A DNA stretch of 64,000 nt from Protula sp. h YS-2021 (Eukaryota > Annelida > Polychaeta > Sabellida > Serpulidae): assembly GCA_949752745.1 (NCBI GenBank), contig OX457031.1:23051642-23115641 (forward strand), read 5' to 3'. A model generated the notes under the pieces. The model saw only the letters and a program-made list of their open reading frames with translations, searched no databases and had not been told where the DNA came from. Positions 24,693 to 38,320 of the stretch are shown in pieces (positions within the stretch are counted from its first letter, which is position 1; each line of letters opens with the position of its first letter). Made by a program: the position numbers and the translations under genes.

Positions 24693-27600
24693 GCGTGAAT
24701 GAAACAATGTACAGACCTTTGAAAAATGTCCGAGTTTTAGATCTTACAAGGTAAGTTGTTGTTTCGACATATTTATTGATTTTTCATCACAACATGTGAA
24801 ATTCCAGATAATAGCGTCATGTTGTTTTTCTTTTGTTTGTTGCACCTATTGCCGTTGGGGTGCAATATAGTAGCTTTGCGAGTGAAATTTTATGCGATCG
24901 TCTTTTTTCTAACACGGGTTGTTACCGGCAGGCTGGTCTTTAGCAGTAAAAGCAGTGCTGCGCTTTGATAATTTATTTAAACTATGATACTTTATTTCGA
25001 GGAAAGTCCGAAATGATACTTAATATACTTTATTGATACTTTATTTGGATGTTGATACTTCTCGATAAGTTTTTAATTTTTTTCCCAATTTTTTTATTTA
25101 TTTCTGATAATGCTCCTTGAAAATTTTATGCATATATATATATATTTTTTTCATATATATTTTGTCTATATTTTTTATTGTTCACATATTTTCACAAAAA
25201 AGTCCTTTATTTTCAGATATTTTCGACATTTTAACCAGTTTGTTCATACTTTATTTATACTATTTTGTCCATAAAATAATACTTTATTGATACTTTATTT
25301 CAGATCTTTAGGTACTTTATCTACACCCCTTTGATACTTTATTTTTGACATTTTCTGTTATTCAATTCTTCTCCCATAGTTTATTTCTTCTCTCAAGGTT
25401 GTGATTTGATTGTTATCAACTGTGATATCAATGTTCTATGACTGACCCTTACTTGTAAAGTTTATCTTTTGGCCAGTCGACAAAATTTAACTACGTGACA
25501 GTATTTCTTATTTTTGGCTGCCAGACCTCAAAATGCGTCTTCTCCCAAAGGTTTGATTGGCTTGCTTTCAAATTTTGTCTGAATGTTGCTGATGTGGTTC
25601 TTGAAAATAACCTAAATTGGCGACATTTTAAAACTTTTTGGAAGCCATTTTGCAAAAAGCGTTGCCTTCTGCAGTGTGCTTTCAGATTTAATAGGTTTTA
25701 GCCAGTTTTCAAAATGCTTCTACTTTGGGTTGATCGAATTTTATGTGTAAGATTTTATATTTTTTTTAAAAAGAAGACCAGCTAGGGGTGAATTGAGACG
25801 ATTGAGACTTTTTTCGCGATCGCATGAGCCTGTTAAAACTTCATTAAGTATGTCTTAGCTGGTCATAATGCCCCTGGATATTGTTGTTCTGTTTTGTAGG
25901 ATCCTGGCTGGGCCATACTGTAGCATGATCCTGGGTGATCACGGGGCTCAGGTTATCAAAGTAGAAGCGCCCGGTAATATCATATTTATATGCTTACTCT
26001 TTTAAAGTGTGAACACCGAGTAATTTTGGCAGTTTATATTGAACCTGATTCATGAGCACATTGGTCACAGTGTGGGACAGCTGACTTGCAAATAAAAATG
26101 TGCGCTCTTGCTATGGCAGCTTCTCCTAAAACCGAAATATATATTTTATGATAAGTTGTATAGAGTATTTTAGAACTTCTGCACTTATTTTGTCTTGCTG
26201 TTCTTGCATACAGGACGTGGTGACGATACCCGTGTGTGGGGACCACCTTGGATTCAGGAAGGTCACAGTGCCTACTTCCAGTCTATAAATAGAAACAAAC
26301 TGGTACGTCGATCCCAATCAGCGGGTCGACATGTCGCTGTGTTTACTTTTTTTTTTTTGCTATCTATGTGTACCGCAGTATTTAGTGTTTACAAAATATA
26401 CTTTGAACGATAAGTCGGATCTTCCCCATATTTGGCGAAAGTGTGGTGTTTTATGGTCAGAAGATTCCGTTCACTATTGACGGATGTTGCATCAATCGAT
26501 CGCGAAGGTGAATAAGGTAATGTTCAATTCTTCGCCGATCATTTTCATATGGAAGTTGCAGCTTGCCAGGACCACAGTGAAGATTCTTCTTTGATTTCAT
26601 AAGATCTGGCCCATAAGGGTTATGGGCCAGCTGATATTTTCTAATATTTTTCAGCGCTATCACTTCTTCATTTGTTTGAAAATATGTGCTGGATTGCTTT
26701 GCACTGATGTAGGTGTACACTGGCCGCTGTAGCTTAGTAAAGCTCCCGCAAAATAAATGTTTCTCAATTTCACATACCTTTCAGTGTAAGTTTTTGAGCA
26801 GCGCCAGTAAAAATATCAACTTAATAAGTCTATCGCTTTGAAATTTAAGGCTGTTGTCTGTTACTGAACATGCTCCACACTTTCTGTTTGTTGTCAGAGT
26901 GTAGCCGTTAATATGAAGAGCAAGGAAGGTTCAGAGCTACTTAGAAAGGTATGCAGTTACTTTACATTCATCAAATGGGAAGGTAGTTTGTCATTTACGC
27001 AGATAATTCGGAATATCAAACGGTTCTCTTTATTTTTTTGTTTGATTATTTTTAAAATTTATGTTATTTGTTTATTTATTTTTTTGTTTACTGTGAAGAT
27101 GTGCATGTTCAAATGAATGACTTATAAAGTATGTTGGCATGGAAAAAGGGTGGGGCCTAACGTTGTATTCCTTGATGTTAAAGAAAACAGATGACGTCAC
27201 ATAGTTGCGTGCGTATAGAGAGGAACGTGTGTATACACAAGATGTGCACATGTATACATTGTAGTTCGTCTGAGAACTTAAATATAAAATGTTTTGTTCA
27301 TTGACTCACTCGATATTGTTGTATCATGATGTTTATGCCTTTGTAAAACAAGAAAGTTAACTGCGTTATTTGTCTATGTTTCCTTTACAAGCTTGCGACG
27401 AAATGCGACGTTTTGATAGAAAATTATTTGCCCGGCAAATTAGCACAGATGGGCCTAGGTTACGAACAGCTCAAGGAAATAGCTCCCGGGCTTATTTACA
27501 CCTCAGTCACAGGTGAATGTTTCTTTGTATACAGCGGTTTTTTTGGTAGTAACAGCCAGGACACAAGGACATGTATGTTTGAAGTATTATGAAGTATATT

Positions 27601-30600
27601 GCTCATGGAGGCACCCAGTGGTCAAATGCTAATAAATTTGTGCTCAGCTTCATCGTCATTGTGTGGATAAACATATTTATGCCATGATATTGCCTGTTTT
27701 CATTTGGATAAACGGTAGGATACGGGATTGGTGTATTTTTTTTTTCATGTTCCATTGTCCGCATGAATTTAACTCAGTCATAAAAAAGCATTCTTCACAA
27801 GAATGGACGAAACGAGTTCATTCATAAATTTCAGAAGATATTAATTCGCTATTTTTCCGACATGAGGACTTCCCATCATATGTATCACACCATAGCTGAG
27901 TAAAAAAATCCTTTGAAAAGTCAAGGTTTTTTTTTTGTATAATTGTATACAATTTGTTAGGTTTCGGCCAGAGTGGGCCGTACGCGTCACGAGCGGGTTA
28001 TGACAATGTGGCCGCCGCCATCGGGGGCCTCCTCCACATCACTGGCCCCGAGGTTTGCCACCTTGTTTATTAGTTATTGCATTTTCGTTGAATAAAGTGA
28101 GTATGAGTATCTTTAGGATTTTAAAAGGAATTTTTCTGCGTAAATTCATGCACACGTATAAATGTTTATATATACGATAGTGACATATTGACAAATTGAC
28201 ATATTTCTTGGTCGCTATTGAATTGATGTGGTAAATTTTCAAAGGTCACATGTACCTTGGTTGCATGTAACTGGGTTTGTTAGAGCGCTAAACAAGAATG
28301 TTTTAAACAAAAACAACAAAAATATCAACAGAACAATCACTGTTGCTTTGTTTTGCATGGTTAGTATAAAAGACAGCAACATCCTATTATTTAAAATTAG
28401 AATATATCAAACAAATACGAAAACAGACATTTTTTTGCTCTGGCCTAATGACCGTAAAGCTTACGTGAGATCAAGGACCCTGGGTCTGTTCCGGAAAACA
28501 CTCACTGAGTCGGAAGTGCCTTATTTTGCCAAGAACAAAAAAATATCTAAATCTTTTTTTGCTTGAGACTTTTATATTTAAAAAAAAATGAGTGTTTAGT
28601 ATTTTACTTATGACAGAAATTGCCTTTGTTTATAATTTATCAGGATGGCGAACCTTGCCGCGTAGGAGTTGCAATGACAGATTTGTCGACAGGTCTGTAC
28701 GCATTTGGAGCCATTTGCTCTGCTCTTGTGTACAGAAATGAGACCGGCAAAGGTCAACATATAGACTGTAACTTGCTGAATACACAGGTACATGTGTGTT
28801 TTTTTTAATTAAAGTTGTTAATTCTCATTTAAACCTTGTTGATCATTAAATACAAAGGTAGCATTCAACCCCATATTGCTCAGATCATGAGAGTACCTTC
28901 ATTGAGCCTTTGTTATTACACCAGGGGATAAGGGAAGAGTAGTGAATTCGTACGATGTGTTATCATCCGATTCCTCTTCTTATGCTGTGCCATTTTGTCC
29001 GGCTAACTCTTCTGGGGCGGTTTTGGCGACCAAATTTGGTACAGACATATTTTTGTATGTGTACTAGATCATCCTGCACCTCGTTTTGGAAATCATTTCT
29101 GTTTTCTATGCAAAAATGGACATGGAAATGTTGATATTAAAGCCCAGTCTACCGCGTGTCAACCGCTGTAGTGTGTGTGTGTAAGCTTGTGATGACGCCA
29201 CATTGGGCATACCTACTTCGTAATGGTGCTATTTACATGCCCAGTTTGATTTTATGGTATTTGTGTTCGGGCTTTAAATATAAATTTACATCTTAACATT
29301 TTTCTTGCATTGTCAGGCTTTTCCTCAAGATTGATCGAAATTTAACGTCTATATATAGACTAAGATTTTAGCACACGTTTACAATTATTTTTCAGTAAAA
29401 GATAAATATTGCAAGTGAAGAATTATAGCATTAATATTTTAACTCTCCATATGTTTTTGTTCCTGTAGATAGCAACGATAACACACATAGCATCGAATTA
29501 TTTAAACTGTGGCGAGGAGGGGAAGCGCTATGGAACGGGTCATGCTAGCATTGTGCCATATCAGGTAACAGGGGATGTGGGGGGGGGGGGCATTACCCCT
29601 GAAAACATCACAATTGTTATTAAATGCAAACAGAGCAAACCATAAATATGAGAAAATGTAAAAAAAAAAAAAAGAATATACTAAAAAGAAGAAAAAAAAA
29701 GGTTTAATGCACAGACATTTCTCGGTTGCACGTTCTAGTTACTGCATTACATTTCGTTTAGTATTCATGTAAAGCGATATTGTTGTATTTCATTTTTTTT
29801 TAAATATAACTTGATATAATTTTATAAGGTTATTTATTGGATTCTTTAATTTTTGAAGTGTTTCTGTGCAGGCGTTTAAGACAAAAGACAGCTACATAAT
29901 GATTGGTGCAGGCAATGACAAGCTTTTTCAAAATTTATGCAAGGTAAGGAGACCATCCGGGCATACCGTGAATCGGGCTGGCCGGGTAATGTTGCGGGAA
30001 GGGGGGGGGGGGTAGTAAGTCTGAGGCTGTGCGTACGCTCAATCCATAGTCAATGGGTAGTAGTTTAGTGGCCCCTCCCCCTCCCCCGAAAAAATAGATG
30101 AAAGCCTATAAATTTTATACACATCGTGTTTTTGTAATACAGTATTTCTCTAGAGCGTTATGTACTCGTGAACAGCTTCATGTGGTTTATCTTGATGTCT
30201 CTTGATCACATTATTTTATTTATTTCTTTTTATTTTTTTTTTTTGGCTTAGATGATCGAGATGCCGGAGCTTGCTAGTGATGAGAGGTTCACCACGAACG
30301 ACCTGCGTGTGACGAACCGGAAGCTGCTTCTTCCCATTTTAAGTGACAGGTGACTGGGATTACCCTGCGTCGGCGGAAATGACTGACTCCTGGTATTAAG
30401 AGGTTCGGTGCGGTTTTGGGTGAATCCACGATTGATCTTTTTTTTTTCTGCCACGTGGAAAGAGGGCACCATGTGGTGAGAACAGTGCAATTGTAATTAT
30501 CGATTATTTTTTACATTTAGAATAGAAACCAGGCTTAGTGGGTTGTTTCTGTAAATTCTTGATTAAAAAAAAGATAAAACTATCACAGGTTCGCAGAGAA

Positions 30601-33088
30601 GTATACCCGGGAATGGCTCCAGATTTTACAAGATGGCGACTGTCCGTATGGACCTATCAACAACATACAGCAAGCATTTGAAGACCCGCAGGTACTTGGT
30701 TCGGTACTGCAGTAGCTGAGCACTGCACTAAACCTTCAAAAATGTCTAGTTTGAGCCGGTTTCACTTATAGTGTAATACCGATGATCTCAATATGTACAA
30801 CATGCAGAAGGGGAAAGGAAAAGTAGAAACATGAGATGGACAAACCACACAGAAGGGGGAATACTCTTTCCTCTTTGTTTTTTTTTTTTTTAATTTATTT
30901 TATCTTATTTATTCTGCTGCTTTGCATTGCGTTGGTGACTTTACGAAATATTGTCCAAGTAACATTGTGGTAAAGATCATATAAACGCCATTGAATACTA
31001 ACAATCAGGTTTGTTTACTCAAGACGTCACAGTGTCAAGGGCCACCGATAACAACCGTATGTCCCTTTCAGTACTGTATGAACTAAGAGTAGCTCAGTTG
31101 TAACAACAACTCATGAAAAAAGGATGCAATTTTATTTTTTGAAAGATGTCTTGGCAAGGCTACTTGGTAGACTGTTTGCGCTGAAGATTTTGGTTGTACT
31201 GTTTTTAGCTCCAGCTTCTAAAGAAGCAGGGGCTGTAGCAGTCGTTAAAAAGTATGTGCGTATATACGATTTTAAGTTGCAAAATCGTATCTTTTCCTAG
31301 GTTTTTAGCCTAATGCTATGCAGCTTGGAGTGATGGTAGCGAACATAAGTACCTACCTGGCTGTTACTCTTTTTGACGATTCGCCAAAAATTGGCGGAAA
31401 TATTGGCAAAAAATCAAATTCCTTTAAAACGTATCTCCTAGGGTTTTCATGGAAACATTCTATAATTTTGGTTGTAGGTATGGTGCTTAGGTCTCCACTT
31501 ACCGGTCACTTGTTTTGGGGATTCGCCAAAAATTGGCGGAAATATTGGCGAAAAACCAATTTCTTACTAAAATCGTAACTAACACCATTAATATTGTTTT
31601 TGTCTCTCTTTTCTTTGTGATTCGCCAAAAATTGGCCGAAATATTCGCGAAAAAGCATTTTTTCTAAAAAATGTTAACTGACGTCAGGAAAATAAAAGTT
31701 TTCGCCTTGTAATTTTTTGTAATAGTGACACACATTACTACGTACCTGGCTGATACATTTTTTGGTAATTCGCCAGAATTGGCGGAAATATTGGTCACAA
31801 TGCAATTAAAACGTATATCCTCCTGTGATTTCAATGGAAACGTGCACTTAAGTGTCCACCTGGCTATTATTATCATTATTATTATTATTATTATTATTTA
31901 TTTTTTTTTTTTGCCTATTCACCAAAAAATGGTGGAAATTTTGGCGATAAAAAGTTTTTTTCGTAAAATCTCAGCCAACTCCAGAAAAATGACCTTATTG
32001 TCTTTAAACTTTACGTCCAGGGAGCAGGATTTATTGGCTATCTATTCATTCATTTTTTTGTGATTGACAAAAATTGGTGAAAATATTGGCCAAAAAAAAA
32101 GCGAAAAAAAATCAGTACAATCTTAACTTGAATCGAAATCGCCTTATTATTTTGAAATTCTGATTACAGATGGCGGGCTTTGGTACCCACCAGGCTATTA
32201 CGTTTTTCGTGATTCGAAGAAAATTTGTGGAAATGTTAGCCAAAAACAATTTTCATGAAAACGTATCTCCTCCTACGATTTAAATGGAAACGTCCTAAAA
32301 TTTTGATGGAAGGTAATGGTATATATGCACCTGGCTATTACTTTTTTTTGTTTGGCGATCCGAAAAATATTAGCCGAAACACGTGACTATTACATTTTTT
32401 GGCCATTCGCCAAAACGTGGCGGATATATTGACGATAAACCATTTCTCCATTAAAATCTCGAAATTTGGGTTACAGGTTATACTTATATGTCATAAATCT
32501 TGAAATAAGCGTTCGGGAGCTGGGGCAATGTCCATGTACATTCTTGTTAATTTCAGACGTTGCATAATGGTATGATACAAGAAATGGATCACAAAATACT
32601 TGGAAAAATAAGAGTACCGGGTAAGTGAAAAATAATAATTTTTTACATTTCTTATCCGTTTACTTTTTGTTCAAAAGAAATCATCTTAAAAATTGTACTA
32701 AACCAGAACCGGAAGATCCATCTTTAATGTGCATTTACTTTTGCGCAAATTGTTCTTTTGGTTAACAAACATGTCAGGAAAGAAATGAAAGCTATGTAGT
32801 ATATATTTATTTCTAAATACACGTATCTCGTTACGGTTTGTGTAAACACGAAGGTCCTTGTAAAAACAAAATTAATCAAAAATGACACCACTTACATTGT
32901 GTATTAATTTGACGCTATTACGTTGAGTTTTTTACGTAGGCCCTGCTATCAAATACAGTGAAGGAGAGTTGAGCCTGCAATGCGCCCCGCCATTGCTGGG
33001 AGAACATACGGACCAAGTCTTGTCAACAGTGCTGAATTTGTCGGAGCAGCAGATTATCAAATTACGACACATTGGCGCCGTTCAGTGA
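24693..33088 (+). CDS. SUGCT: Succinyl-CoA:glutarate CoA-transferase-like (class III CoA-transferase), 13 exons
   Basis: Exons: 24693-24750, 25900-25973, 26214-26302, 26898-26948, 27392-27512, 27961-28052, 28644-28787, 29469-29564, 29872-29943, 30252-30349, 30589-30691, 32557-32620, 32940-33088 (TGA). All junctions are GT-AG and phases agree. From the ATG at 24707 the product has 398 residues; the vertebrate enzyme is longer because of a mitochondrial leader, and the acceptor at 24692 with an open frame upstream of that ATG implies at least one further 5' exon. Family motifs in order: [104 protein letters not shown] and CPYGPINN, then LGEHTDQVL near the end. The expected nucleophilic Asp is residue 170 in MTDLSTG. 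The family moves CoA from succinyl-CoA to glutarate in the mitochondrion (lysine and tryptophan breakdown). No break is seen. Confidence 0.93.
24975..25345 (+). repeat. GATACTTTATT-rich repeat in intron 1 of the CoA-transferase gene
   Basis: The word GATACTTTATT or a close variant (TACTTTATTT, ATACTTTATTG) occurs about ten times at irregular spacing. It lies entirely within an intron. It looks like a decayed tandem repeat; no coding or RNA feature is associated. Confidence 0.75.
31360..32430 (+). repeat. Degenerate array with TTCGCCAAAAATTGGCGGAA core, intron 11
   Basis: About eight diverged units, roughly 100-155 bp apart, each built around a near-palindromic core TTCGCCAAAAATTGGCGGAA then ATATTGG (e.g. 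near 31380, 31521, 31620, 31769, 31918, 32062, 32405). Units also share ACGTATCTCCT, CATGGAAACGT and a CCTGGCTATTA-type phrase. The divergence between units means the array is old. It lies in the 1.9-kb intron between exons 11 and 12 of the CoA-transferase gene. Confidence 0.8.
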
Positions 33089-34380
33089 TAGAGAGCTTAT
33101 TACAAGTGTGTTGCAGTCAAACTTGAGACCATTGACTTTTACTTGTTATGACTTTCACATAGTATATATATATATATATATGGTGGGGTAGGGCATTTCT
33201 TAGGATGTCTTGAAATTTGTGGAAAATTGTGAGGAGATCAAGATGACTACCGGTAATATTGCAAAGTAAAGTGCATAAAATGAAGGCCCATAGCGGGGGG
33301 GGGGGGGGGGGGGGGGTAACAGTCACAGGGCAGTATTAAGAGTTAGTTTTTTGTGTGTTTATGTGTCCGTCATTTTAGGTTTTTCAAATTGTAGTCATTG
33401 TTGCTGAACCGTCGTTTTGAATGCGACTACATGACGACAAAATGACTGTGATCATTGCGGTGCTTAGGCGAAGAAAAAAATCACCTTTTTCTCTTATCCC
33501 GGGTTTCATTTTTTCGAGGAAAAAAGATCGCCGGTGGCTGGGTCAATGTTTTAAATATATGGAACTTGTTTTTCTTTCCGACGTTATGAATGTTTGTTGC
33601 TGGAACAGTAGAATGAGAAAATTGAAACCATATAAGGAGTGTATTTTGGGACCATGGAAAATGTTCATAATACAGCGGCGTTCCCTTAATAGATGTGAAT
33701 TATGAATCAAACTTAGGAATTGGGACCATAAAGTACGTTCCGCTATTAGGAGTGTTCTCTAACGAGAGGTGTTCACTAACGAGAGATGTTCACTAACGAG
33801 AGATGTTCACTAATGGAGGTGTAACTGGTTTCACAGCAAATTAGAATGTTACAGCTATCACAGCTAATTTAAGAAATCGAACCATTTCAGGCTAACTGTA
33901 ATTTTCAGGCTCTACAACCAGGCTATCAGTAGATAGCCTGACTGTTTTCAGGTCATTTGTTGTTAGCCTGATTGACGTGGGCCATCTGTAGGTAATCTTA
34001 TCTTTTCAGGCTAACAATAGATAGCCTGGTTATAGTGATAGCTTTTAACACATACATATCTGTACTCCATGGGGTTTTTGTGCTCAGCCATTTTAAATGC
34101 CTCTAGATTATTAGGGGTTGATCTGTTGATCTGGAGGGATGTATAATTTATATTCTATGCACTGAGCTGCCTCTACACTGCTATGATGCAAACCAGCCCA
34201 TTCGAGAGTGACAGATAAATGTGATACCCCTAGAACTGCCGTGCTGTTGAAGGCTATTCGTGTGGGAAATGAAGCCCTTTAGCAAGCGAAGTCCTCTTCA
34301 TTGTTTCTCCGAAGATTTTTTGTATGTTTATTTTTTAAAATATTTTTTATATTTGTGTTTTTTTTACATATTTAGTATAA
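33089..34380. other. Intergenic, simple repeats downstream of the CoA-transferase gene
   Basis: Contains a (TA)n at about 33165-33181, a G run of about 20 at 33296-33316, three to four near copies of GTTCACTAACGAGAGAT at 33752-33825, and inverted CAGGCTAAC/GTTAGCCTG and ATAGCCTG words at 33890-34040 that could fold into stems. No clear AATAAA lies just after the stop codon at 33088. No gene recognised. Confidence 0.55.
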
Positions 34381-34960
34381 TTATGTCTCCCCGACCAAGG
34401 GGAGACATATAGTGTTTGTACGTTCTGTGTGTGTGTATGTGTGTACGTGTGTGTGTGTGTCTGTGGATGCGGCTTCGTCGGGAAACAAGACGAATTGGTG
34501 TGTATCACGTTGCAATGTTAAAGTGAAACGGACCGAATTTCGGTCCGTTTCGCATTTTGGTCGGGTCGTCCGTTTCGCAAATCTGTGTAAGGGGCTCATT
34601 TTGCGAAACAGGACGTGCTCTTTCACCTGAGACCACATGCCTATTTCGCAGAAATTTACAGAGACCTTCAAAATTTCTGTGTAAAATAGTTCTCACACCA
34701 ACATATAGGTGGCTACCTACCATGAACTCTGTGTGAGAAAAGCACGTGGAACGAGAGCCAATCAGAAGACGTACACATCTTTCGATCTGTGTGAAATCTA
34801 TTTTTATATCACATTTCAACCAATCAGGTGCTAGCACATGTGTCAGGGGAGCGCGACCACGTGTTGGAATGGACCCGGCCCCAGGTGGTTGTCTACTTTT
34901 TGGCCTACATTTTAGTAGATTCTGGGGTGGCATATCCGTATAATTGTATTTAAAACAGGA
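34381..34960. repeat. Dispersed-repeat-like segment with a GTCTCCCC...GGGGAGAC head
   Basis: It starts with the stem GTCTCCCCGACC then AAGGGGAGACATA, followed by a GT-rich stretch and a region with repeated CGGTCCGTTTCGC words. From memory, segments beginning with such a CTCCCC/GGGGAG hairpin and a GT-rich lead are seen as repeats in marine invertebrate genomes. The long minus-strand frame across it (34975-34505) has no protein-like features. Confidence 0.4.
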
Positions 34961-35229
34961 AGAATAATATCGCAAATACGTTTTAAAGTTATTTATTGTT
35001 TTGTTTGTAGCCTATAAATCTCAAAAATCAAAGTTAAAGTTGAGGGTAAGCAAGGCAACACCCCTTTTGGTAGTGGACGATAATACCAGAAAGTTTCCAC
35101 TTCATTTTTTTAAGTACATATTTTTGTTTAACTGAAGCAAAGTGTCACATATTTTATTAAGCAATCGTTAGAGTTTGTTATTCTTCGTAGATTCTTGTTT
35201 TTTTTTTAACCAAGTCATTTGTTTGACAT

Positions 35230-37580
35230 ATTATTTTCGGTTTCTTTATGTAAGCCGGTCTGTTTCGCAAGCCTCATGTACGCGTGTTGTGTGTGAATTG
35301 CAGTCACTGTAAACTCTCAGTGCAATTTATAACTTTTTGTTGTGCGAACAGGCGTGTTTCGTGTCCGTACATGTCTTATTTACACTCAATCTTTCTGTGG
35401 CCAGCGCTGAAATTGACTTAATGTCTCATTACTTGATGCCATTAAACTTGAGTGCTGTGTTCTCCAAATTCTTCCAAGTTCGCCTGCTTTCGCTGTGTAG
35501 AGGCAGATTCTTGTGTGATGCCATTTATATTTTTGGGGTGTACAAGCGTGTGTCATGTGCGTACAAGTCTAATATACACTCAGTCTTTCCGTCAATATCA
35601 CTTGAAGAACTGAGTTTTGTTTCTCACTGCTTGGTGACCGTAATCTTAACTGTGCTGTCTTCTTTTTCAAATTCTTCTTATTTCACTTTGACTGAATATA
35701 ATACTTCAAAAGTGCATTGTCGCTTTAGCGCAAGTAGAGGGGTGCACCGCCCCCACTCCCACCCCTCCTGTAACAAAAGCAAAATGCAATGGTACAGCCT
35801 GTTAGTTGGAAAAAATGTTAAAACCGTTAAACTTAAGATTTTTGTAGGCGAGAACCCCTCCCCTCCCCTCTAATACACAACCACTGCGAAATTGGTAGCT
35901 GATAAACGCATTGAAATCGGTTTATTTTTCTCATTGCAGGACGCAGTCCTTCAAAAATATATTGCTCCATTAGTGTAGCTAGTGGGAGACAATGACGTGC
36001 AACCCCTCCCCCTCCCTTTATCAAAAAATATCGCATTAACTGAGTTTCATATCTCACTACTTGTTGGCCTTAACTTGAGTGTGCTGTATTCGCAACATTT
36101 TCTCAAATTTCGACTTGATTCGCCCAGTAGATGCAGTTATTACTCTGTGCCATTTGTATCTTTCTGTGGGGGGGGGGGGGGGTTGCAAACGTGTTTTATG
36201 TGTTTCAAGTCAAATTCACCCCAGTCTATCTGTTAATATCGCTTTAACTTAGTTTAACTATCTCACTGTCCTTAATCTCGAGTGTGCTTTATTAAAAAAA
36301 AGCAGAGAGAGAGAGAGAGAAATCGATTCGTTTCACATTGACTTTACGTTTTGACACACCAAAACGGCTTGTTTTTTCGAGACAAAAATTGTAGTATTTG
36401 TACTGTTAAATTGGCGCAACAACTGGGTGGGAGGGGGGTGCATTCGGGGTAAACCCCTCCACCCTTTCCCCAAAAAGCGAAATGCACTGGTAAAGTCTAG
36501 AAGTGAAAAAAATATATATTAACACCGTTAAACCTAGACATTTTTCTCGCCAGATCCTCCTCCCCCCTCCTCCCTGCTCTCTTGCACACGCCAACTGCGA
36601 AATTGGTAGTTGATAAACGTACTAAAAACGGCCTGCTTTATTGACTGCAGGACGCAATCCTTCAAAAATGTTTTGCTCCATTGGTGTAGCTAGGAGAATA
36701 CAATGACGGGCAAATCCCCCCCCCCCCCCCCGTCCGTTTTTTTCGGAAAAAAAAATATTGCATTATCTGAGTTTCATATCTGTTCATGTTAGTTTAGCAA
36801 GCGACATGTATGCGTGTCGCGTGTGAGATGCAGTAACTGTAAACTCTCAGTACCATTCATTTTAAACTTTTTTTTCTTGGCGTGTGCAAGCGTGTTTTAT
36901 GTCCGCATATGTCTTATTTACACCCACTCTTTCTGTGGATATCGCTGAAATTGGCTTTCATTATGTCCCAACCCTTCGGATTGGGGCCTATAGGTTTGGG
37001 CTGTCCGTCCGTCCGTCATCGCTTAATACCCCTATGAATTTGGGAGACGGTTGGGGCCTGCTTGTGTTTCACAAATATTACTTGTTTCTCATTATTTGAT
37101 GCCCTTAAACTTGAGTGTGCTGTGGCCACTAAATTCTCCCAAATTCGCTTGGTTACGCCGTGTAGAGGCAGGTTCTTGAGTGATGCCATTTGATATTTTT
37201 CTGGGGTGTACAAGCGTGTGTAATGTGCGTAGAAGTCTAATATACACTCAGTCTTTCCGTCAATATCACTTAAACTGAGTTTCGTTTCTCACTGCTTGGT
37301 GACCTTAATCTTGTGCTGTCTTTTTTTTTTTCAAATTCGAGTTATTTCACTTGGACTGAAACTAATACTTCAAAAGTGCATTTTTGTATTAACGCAAATA
37401 GAGAGGGTGCGCGACTCCCCCACTCCTCCCTCCATTAGTGTAGCTAATGCTCAATTAGTGTAGCTAGTGGGAGACAATGACGTGCAAACCTCCCCGTCCC
37501 TTTATCCAAAAAAATATCGCTTTAACTGAGTTTCACTATCTCACTGTCCTTAATCTTGAGTTGCTTTATTTAAAAAAAAA

Positions 37581-37623
<43 letters not shown>

Positions 37624-38320
37624 GATTCGTTTCACGTTGACTTTACGTTTTGGCAGATCAAAACGGCTTTTTTTTTTAGCCAACAATTGTAGTATTTGTA
37701 CTGTTAAATTGGTGCAACAACGGGGTTGGTTGCATTTGGGGAAAACCCCACCCTTTCCCCAAAAAAGCGAAATGCACTGGTAAAGTCTAGAAGTGAAAAA
37801 AAATTTTGACGGCCAGATCCCCCTCACCCTTCCTCCGCCTCTCTTGTACACGCCAACTGCGAAATTGACAGTTGATAAACACACCGAAACGACTATTCGT
37901 AGTTGATTTGCTTGCATCTGTCAGCGGGCTAAAGCGAGAGATTCGCACGCACATGTGAAAGGCTGATTGTGTATTATTGTGCGCTGTTTTATTTGTTTGA
38001 GCACTACTTTTAAGATTGGCTTGCCTTTTTACTATTTACACGCGAAAAATGTCATATTTATCTTCCATATATGCTTCTCAGATCCCCCCCCCCTCTCCAT
38101 CCAGGCCCCCGTCCTCCTTCGGAATTGCCAATTCAAACACGTATCAGAAGCTCTATTTCGCAGTAGATTTGCTTTGATCTTTGAACGGGCTAAAAGCTCG
38201 AGGTTCCCACGCTCATGACAGGCTGACTGTATATTATTGAGCGCTGTTTTAATTGTGTGTGCACTACTTTTATGATTGACTTGCCTTGTTACTGTTTGCG
38301 CGCGAAATAATCAGTTATTT
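35230..38320 (+). repeat. Complex block of repeated, diverged segments
   Basis: Several phrases recur: TTTCTGTGGCCAGCGCTGAA-like (35394, 36928); TTGAGTGCTGTGTTCTCC-like (35447, 37112); GTGTAGAGGCAG (35495, 37157); TCTTTCCGTCAATATCACTT (35583, 37250); AAATGCACTGGTAAAGTCTA (36479, 37768); GACGCAGTCC/GACGCAATCC with TTCAAAAATAT (35940, 36650). A 260-bp tandem pair with GAGCACTACTTTTAAGATTG-type sequence lies at 37940-38046 and 38200-38310. GA runs occur at 36306 and 37591. Parts also recur inside intron 9 of the downstream gene (44470-45960). Confidence 0.75.

Noticed and set aside
34505..34975. Minus-strand frame of 156 codons as a gene
   Set aside because: It lies in a dispersed-repeat-like segment, has no recognisable domain and shows no codon pattern.
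35337..35873. Plus-strand frame of 178 codons as a gene
   Set aside because: It runs through repeated segments that recur at 36-37 kb with other frames broken, has no motif and lacks splice support.
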